Shown here piece by piece: positions 61,793 to 64,000 of a stretch of DNA of 64,000 bases. The stretch covers positions 124,001-188,000 of the forward strand of contig LJHT01000009.1 in NCBI GenBank assembly GCA_001295905.1. Reading direction: 5' to 3'. The DNA is from a beta proteobacterium AAP51 (GTDB lineage: Bacteria > Pseudomonadota > Gammaproteobacteria > Burkholderiales > Burkholderiaceae_C). The translations under genes were made by a program, and so were the position numbers. A model generated the notes under the pieces. That model was given only the letters and a program-made list of their open reading frames with translations, had not been told where the DNA came from and ran no database searches. How positions within the stretch are numbered: position 1 is the first letter of the stretch; every line of letters starts with the position of its first letter.

Positions 61793-62542
61793 TCAGGCCT
61801 TGCGCGCGCGCGGCGTCGCGGCGCGGGTTGCTTCGGCGGGCTTGCCGGCCTTGTTGCCGGCCGCCCTGCTGGCCGCTTTGCCGACCGTCTTGCTGGCCGT
61901 GGCGCTGGTGGCGGGCCGGGCCCGCGGCTTGGATGCAGCCTTGGCAGCAGCCTTGGGGCGGGGCTGGGCGCCGGGCCGGCTGCGCGCCTGGGCGCTGGCG
62001 CCCTTCGCCGCTTCGGGCTGGACCGCCCGGCTGGCGATGTCGGCGAACTGCTGGGTGAGCGCGCCCCACCACTTCATGGGGTCGATGGCCGGCGATGCGG
62101 CCGCTGGGGGCGCCTGTTGCGCTTCCGGCGCTTCCGGTGCCGCGGGCTCAGGGGCCGTAGCGACAGGGGCTGCAGCAGGTGCCGGGGCGGGCGCAGGCGG
62201 TGGCGCTGGCGCAGGCGCAGCCGCCTCGCTCGGCAGCCGCGCCTTCAGCGCATCGCGCAGGTCGGCCATCGGCAGGTTCATGGTCTGCAGCGTGCTGAGC
62301 GTCATGCGCTGCACTTCCAGGGCCTGCACGGTGGTGCCCAGCAGGCGCGCGTTCTGTTCCAGCCAGAACTGCACGGTCTTCAATTCCTGGATGCGCTTGT
62401 CCAGCTCTTCGGGGTCGAGCGTGGGCGCCACCCATTGGCCGAAGCCCTGCACGCCGGGCAGCGCGGCACCGGCGCCCTTCATCAGGCTTTGCAGGAATTC
62501 GAAGCCGGGCACCATGCGGGCCAGGTCGTTGGCAGCACTCAT
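61793..62542 (-). CDS. phaM: PhaM-like polyhydroxyalkanoate granule regulatory protein
   Basis: 249 residues. N-terminal helix M-V-P-G-F-E-F-L-Q-S-L, then TLDPEELDKRIQELKTVQFW, which is the PhaM signature; a Pro/Ala linker; PMKWWGALTQQF; and a Lys/Ala/Arg-rich histone-like tail that binds DNA. In Ralstonia PhaM activates PHB synthase and ties granules to the nucleoid. Phasin or phaC genes are not in the window. Confidence 0.88.
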   Translation of the reverse strand: MSAANDLARMVPGFEFLQSLMKGAGAALPGVQGFGQWVAPTLDPEELDKRIQELKTVQFWLEQNARLLGTTVQALEVQRMTLSTLQTMNLPMADLRDALKARLPSEAAAPAPAPPPAPAPAPAAAPVATAPEPAAPEAPEAQQAPPAAASPAIDPMKWWGALTQQFADIASRAVQPEAAKGASAQARSRPGAQPRPKAAAKAASKPRARPATSATASKTVGKAASRAAGNKAGKPAEATRAATPRARKA

Positions 62543-62598
62543 CGGTTTCTCCAGGAAGCGGCCTGCATTGTGGGCGTTGTGCAATTTGCGCAGGCGCG

Positions 62599-63546
62599 CT
62601 AGCGCGCGAAGCGCACGCGCTCCACCTTGAAGCCGCGCTGGGCCAGCAGCAGCGGCAGCGCCTGCGGGCCGGTCATGTGCAGCGCACCCACGGCCGCGAA
62701 GACGCGCCGGCCCTGGCGGTGCTGGGCCTCGATGCCGTCGGCCAGCGGGCCGTTGCGCTCGTCGTTCAGCTTGCGCATGGCGGCCTGGTCGGCTTCGCTG
62801 TGGCTGCATTCGCACCAGCTGGCGTGGTCTTCCAGCGTGGCGAGGTCGCCGTGTTCCCAGGCCCGGGCCAGGCGCTCGAGCACGCGCCGTGCGCTCTGGT
62901 CTTCCAGCTGCGTGAGGCTTTGCTCCAGCGTCAGCAAGGCTTCTGCGGGGTCGGCCGGCACGAGCACGGCCTTCTGCTGGGCCACGGTTTCCAGCGCCAC
63001 CACGCGCCGGCCGCTGGCGCGCGCCTGGGCCAGCAGCAGCTGTTCCATCGCCAGGCTGGGGTCCATGCCCAGCCAGCGCGCTTCCATCACCATCAGCGTG
63101 GTGGCCTGCAGCACCGGGTGCAGGGTGGCCAGCGATTCGGGCGCCACGCAGGCGCGGGCGTAGGCGCCGTCCAGGCGCTGCTGCAGGGCCGCGGGCAGGG
63201 CGCCCTTGAGCTGCAACTCGGCCATGGCCGCAGCGAGGGCGGGGTCGCTGGGGTCGATCTCCAGGGCCAGCACGTCGGCCGCGCGCAGTGCGGCGCTGAT
63301 CTGCGGGCCCAGGCGGCGCCAGCCCGGCTTGCCGACGTGCAGCGTGCCGTAGAGAAAACTCGTGCGCCCGTCGCGCGTGACGCGCCAGAGCAGGCCGCGG
63401 TCGCGCTCGGGCGCGGTGCCGGCCTGCAGGGGCAGCGGCGGCGGGCAGCTGGCCTGGGCGCGGGCTTCCGAGCCGGCCAGCAGGGTGATGAGGGCCAGCA
63501 GCGCCGCCCAGAAGAGCCGCTGCCCGGGTTCAAGCCACGTGTGCAT
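62599..63546 (-). CDS. TraB/GumN-family exported protein
   Basis: 315 residues. Signal peptide to about A-R-A-Q-A (31), then the TraB/Tiki-type domain: FLYGTLHVGKPGW, A-L-E-I-D-P-S-D, and A-V-G-A-L-H-M-T-G near the C-terminus, giving the paired G-x-x-H and Glu of this metalloprotease-like fold. Probably periplasmic; activity in bacteria is not settled. Confidence 0.88.
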   Translation of the reverse strand: MHTWLEPGQRLFWAALLALITLLAGSEARAQASCPPPLPLQAGTAPERDRGLLWRVTRDGRTSFLYGTLHVGKPGWRRLGPQISAALRAADVLALEIDPSDPALAAAMAELQLKGALPAALQQRLDGAYARACVAPESLATLHPVLQATTLMVMEARWLGMDPSLAMEQLLLAQARASGRRVVALETVAQQKAVLVPADPAEALLTLEQSLTQLEDQSARRVLERLARAWEHGDLATLEDHASWCECSHSEADQAAMRKLNDERNGPLADGIEAQHRQGRRVFAAVGALHMTGPQALPLLLAQRGFKVERVRFAR

Positions 63547-63585
63547 GGCCGGAAGATGCCACGAAAGCCGCGCCGCCGGCCATCA

Positions 63586-64000
63586 TCAAGGCGCTGGGTC
63601 CCGCATCTGCACGCGCAGCACGCCGTCCTGCTGCTGCCAGCGCAGCCGGCCCAGCACGTCCATGCCGAGCAGGGGCTTGTGCAGGTCGGGCAGCGCCGCC
63701 ATGCGCAGGCGTTCGGCGCGCAGGCCGCCTTCCAGTTCGACATCGCCCACCACCACGCTGCCCTGCACCACGCCGCCAGCGGTGTTGGAGGTGACGTTGC
63801 CCACCACCGGCAGGCCGAGCTGGCGCGCCAGCGCGGCCGGCAGCGTGGTGCCGGTGGCGCCGGTGTCGACGAGGAAGTCCACCGGCTGCCCGGCCACGGT
63901 GCCGGGCCAGTGGTAGTGGCCATCGGGCCCGCGGCGGATTTCCACCACGTCGCCGCTGGCGCTGATGCGGCTGGCGGCCGCCTGGCGCTGCCAGGCCTGC
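63586..64000 (-). CDS. Retropepsin-like aspartic protease, C-terminal part
   Basis: The frame is open to the right edge, so the N-terminus is missing. At least 137 residues are present. The active-site loop FLVDTGATGTTLP and the later G-N-V-T-S-N-T-A-G-G and L-L-G-M-D-V-L-G-R-L fit the single-domain retroviral-type aspartyl proteases (TIGR02281 group) found in proteobacteria, which are often periplasmic or membrane-anchored. The flap phrase is ordinary. Confidence 0.88.
   Translation of the reverse strand, partial: QAWQRQAAASRISASGDVVEIRRGPDGHYHWPGTVAGQPVDFLVDTGATGTTLPAALARQLGLPVVGNVTSNTAGGVVQGSVVVGDVELEGGLRAERLRMAALPDLHKPLLGMDVLGRLRWQQQDGVLRVQMRDPAP

Overview
The window is very G+C-rich and tightly packed with protein genes. 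Many neighbouring genes overlap by ATGA. The gene families point to a betaproteobacterium of the order Burkholderiales: a porin of the 16-strand Gram-negative type ending in Phe, a betaproteobacterial H-NS protein, a PhaM-like granule protein, GlcDEF, a HiPIP, and PEP-CTERM surface proteins. The Leptothrix/Rubrivivax/Ideonella neighbourhood is my inference and is not proven by any single gene. I see no tRNA, rRNA, CRISPR array, insertion sequence or phage gene.

Region 1 (1-6654, minus strand) is an eight-gene secretion/pilus-like operon: pseudopilin gspG, gspF, gspE, four PilM/N/O/P-like inner-membrane genes, and a secretin that runs off the left edge. Region 2 (6857-22017, plus strand except one gene) is the most unusual part. 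It holds a PEP-CTERM-anchored cohesin-like protein, a 2427-residue secreted protein (dockerin, six PKD modules, Rhs/YD repeats, nuclease-like tip) with a one-base-overlapping candidate immunity gene, two unknown genes, a small Ig-like exported protein, a TolB-like propeller, a propeller protein ending in the same four-cysteine dockerin, and a second PEP-CTERM cohesin-like protein. I read this as a cell-surface cohesin-dockerin display system that carries a polymorphic toxin, with its likely exporter transcribed divergently next door.

Region 3 (22023-34499) is mostly housekeeping and metabolism: a Tat-exported carotenoid oxygenase with a DUF2141 partner, arfB, a GlsB-type membrane protein, alr, lplT, an EamA transporter, a response regulator, a glutathione peroxidase, an aromatic aminotransferase, a LysR regulator with a small divergent gene, and an ornithine cyclodeaminase with a divergent Lrp regulator. 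Region 4 (34697-45416) holds a porin followed by a 28-bp-period hairpin array, a dipeptide-type ABC transporter (two permeases, two ATPases, no binding protein) with a DsbA-like and a CYTH gene inserted, and then an NTF2-like protein, a TPR protein, a DUF1992 protein, a GST, an OsmC-like protein and mtfA.

Region 5 (45548-50022) is a light-repair operon with three different photolyase/cryptochrome-family genes and a DUF2256 mini-protein. The third member looks circularly permuted. Region 6 (50168-64000) has H-NS, glpK, another EamA transporter, a lipoprotein-like HiPIP, a fumarylacetoacetase-fold hydrolase, the glycolate oxidase genes glcD-glcE and glcF with a methyltransferase and lrgA-lrgB nested between them, a FIST protein, phaM, a TraB/GumN protein and a retropepsin-like protease cut by the right edge. 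No gene-free stretch exceeds about 210 bases; the larger gaps are described under the regulatory, repeat and terminator entries.
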